DNA of 64,000 nt from Phenylobacterium sp. LH3H17. Its GTDB lineage: Bacteria > Pseudomonadota > Alphaproteobacteria > Caulobacterales > Caulobacteraceae. Where the stretch lies: positions 3,539,001 through 3,603,000 of the forward strand of contig NZ_CP101283.1 in the NCBI RefSeq assembly GCF_024298925.1. Reading direction: 5' to 3'. The notes beneath the pieces were generated by a model. It searched no databases and had not been told where the DNA came from. It saw nothing but the letters and a program-made list of their open reading frames with translations. A program made the translations under genes and the position numbers. Shown here piece by piece: positions 63,262 to 64,000 of the stretch; position 1 is the first letter of the stretch; every line of letters starts with the position of its first letter.

Positions 63262-63867
63262 CTACTTCCTGGTGAACTCGACCTCGAACATGAGGTCCAG
63301 ATCGTCGCCCGCCATGCTGCTCATGGTGGTCAGGCCGAATTCCGAGCGCTTGATGCGGGCGGTCCCCGAGAAGCCCAGCCGCGTGCCCACGCCCAGCAGG
63401 CCCGGTCCGACCCCGTTGAACACCACGCTCAGGTCCACCGGCCTGGTCACGCCCAGGATGGTCAGGTCGCCGTGGACGACGCCCTTGGCGGGCTCGCCCT
63501 CCGTCCGGTTGGCGACGAAGGTGATGGTCGGATGCTTCCCGACGTCCAGGTAGCTCGACCCCGTCAGCGTCTTGTCGAAGCCCGGCACATTGGTGCGCAG
63601 GGAGGCCGCGTCGACGGTGATGGTCGCCTGGGTCGCGCCCCAGTTGGCGGGATCGTAGGCGAAGCCGCCCGTCAGCTTTTCGAACCGGATGATGAACTTC
63701 GAGAACCCGCCCATGTGTGGGACCTGGACCAGCAGGCTGGCGTGGCGCGGATCCAGCGCATAGTCGCCGGCCGGGACGCGGGCCGGGTCCTGGGTGATTG
63801 GGTCGGCGGCGGCCGGGCCGACCAGGGCGAGGCCGAGAGCGATTGCGGCAAGCAGGGTCCTGACCAT
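63262..63867 (-). CDS. Periplasmic YceI family protein, 201 aa
   Basis: A signal peptide (residues 1-20, ending PAAA) is followed by a YceI lipocalin-like domain: GDYALDPRHASLLVQVPHMG, FSKFIIRFEKLTGGFAYDPA, YLDVGKHPTITFVANR, GDLTILGVTRPVDLSVVFNG and IKRSEFGLTTMSSM. The family binds isoprenoid lipids. It is 7 bp upstream of the cytochrome b561-YceI fusion gene, giving two YceI domains from one transcript. Confidence 0.9.
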   Translation of the reverse strand: MVRTLLAAIALGLALVGPAAADPITQDPARVPAGDYALDPRHASLLVQVPHMGGFSKFIIRFEKLTGGFAYDPANWGATQATITVDAASLRTNVPGFDKTLTGSSYLDVGKHPTITFVANRTEGEPAKGVVHGDLTILGVTRPVDLSVVFNGVGPGLLGVGTRLGFSGTARIKRSEFGLTTMSSMAGDDLDLMFEVEFTRK

Positions 63868-63948
63868 GACGAGTCCCCGGCGCGGTCGCGGCCGGCTTGG
63901 CCGCCCCGTCACCTTAGCCTAGAACGCGCCAGCCATGAGGAGTTGCCG

Positions 63949-64000
63949 ATGACCTTCCGCGCCCCGGTCCGCGATCTCGCGCTCGCCCTTCGGACCGCCG
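63949..64000 (+). CDS. Acyl-CoA dehydrogenase, N-terminal fragment (runs off the window)
   Basis: Only 17 codons are present, opening MTFRAPVRDLALALR. The M-x-[YF]-R-A-P-V-x-D start is typical of a long acyl-CoA dehydrogenase branch in alphaproteobacteria. GAGG lies 8-12 bp before the ATG. It is divergent from the yceI operon. Assigned from the N-terminal pattern only. Confidence 0.55.
   Translation, partial: MTFRAPVRDLALALRTA

Overview
The window is high-GC alphaproteobacterial chromosome. It most likely comes from Caulobacteraceae (Phenylobacterium or Caulobacter). The best evidence is the block at 23.2-34.9 kb: tag-rnhB-ccrM, divergent mutY / dciA (DUF721)-dsbA-dsbA-smc, then atpI-atpB-atpE-atpF'-atpF. 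CcrM is the cell-cycle GANTC adenine methyltransferase of this class, and I recall a similar gene order in Caulobacter. A TonB-dependent receptor, many short-chain dehydrogenases and a type II homoserine kinase also fit. The genus is an inference.

Layout. 0-2.2 kb: an accessory patch with an IS1595-family transposase, its own promoter and terminator, and four small genes (DUF3892, a small membrane protein, two small unknowns). 2.2-6.2 kb: GNAT, nucleotidyltransferase-fold protein, MFS transporter and SDR. 6.2-11 kb: a tightly packed minus-strand operon (MBL hydrolase, enoyl-CoA hydratase, two SDRs, two GNATs) that looks like acyl-CoA/lipid catabolism. 11.1-14.1 kb: a secreted five-repeat cysteine protein, a 39-codon ORF, and a DUF4199 / membrane-LuxR / DUF2277 group with a repeated palindromic motif. 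14.2-21.5 kb: a ThDP enzyme, two AMP-forming CoA ligases (one feruloyl-CoA synthetase-like), a dihydroorotase-like amidohydrolase with altered metal ligands and a GT9 heptosyltransferase. 21.5-34.9 kb: YgfZ/IBA57-like protein, haloacetate dehalogenase-like hydrolase, then the DNA-maintenance and ATP-synthase block.

34.9-45.4 kb: the complete glycine cleavage operon gcvT-gcvH-gcvPA-gcvPB under a tandem glycine riboswitch, argS coupled to an exported protein, ispH, an orphan AbrB-like protein, and thrB-rnhA. 45.4-54.3 kb: a TonB receptor divergent from a MarR regulator with palindromic operators, a QmcA/NfeD membrane pair, small secreted proteins, a multi-hairpin intergenic repeat, a divergent LysR/pirin pair and a nitronate monooxygenase-like protein. 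54.3-64 kb: SDR, GST, sterol desaturase-like protein, then a minus-strand run (yceI, cytochrome b561-YceI fusion, tsaC-type gene, FAD-linked oxidase, yaaA, bdhA, membrane AraC) and the first codons of an acyl-CoA dehydrogenase.

The most noteworthy observations are: smc appears to start at a CTG codon; the ccrM leader carries three GANTC sites within 18 bp and two perfect inverted repeats; a tandem glycine riboswitch precedes gcvT; the DUF4199/LuxR/DUF2277 group shares a repeated palindrome; and the secreted five-repeat protein belongs to no family I recognise. I saw no CRISPR array, tRNA, rRNA, prophage or recognised defence system.
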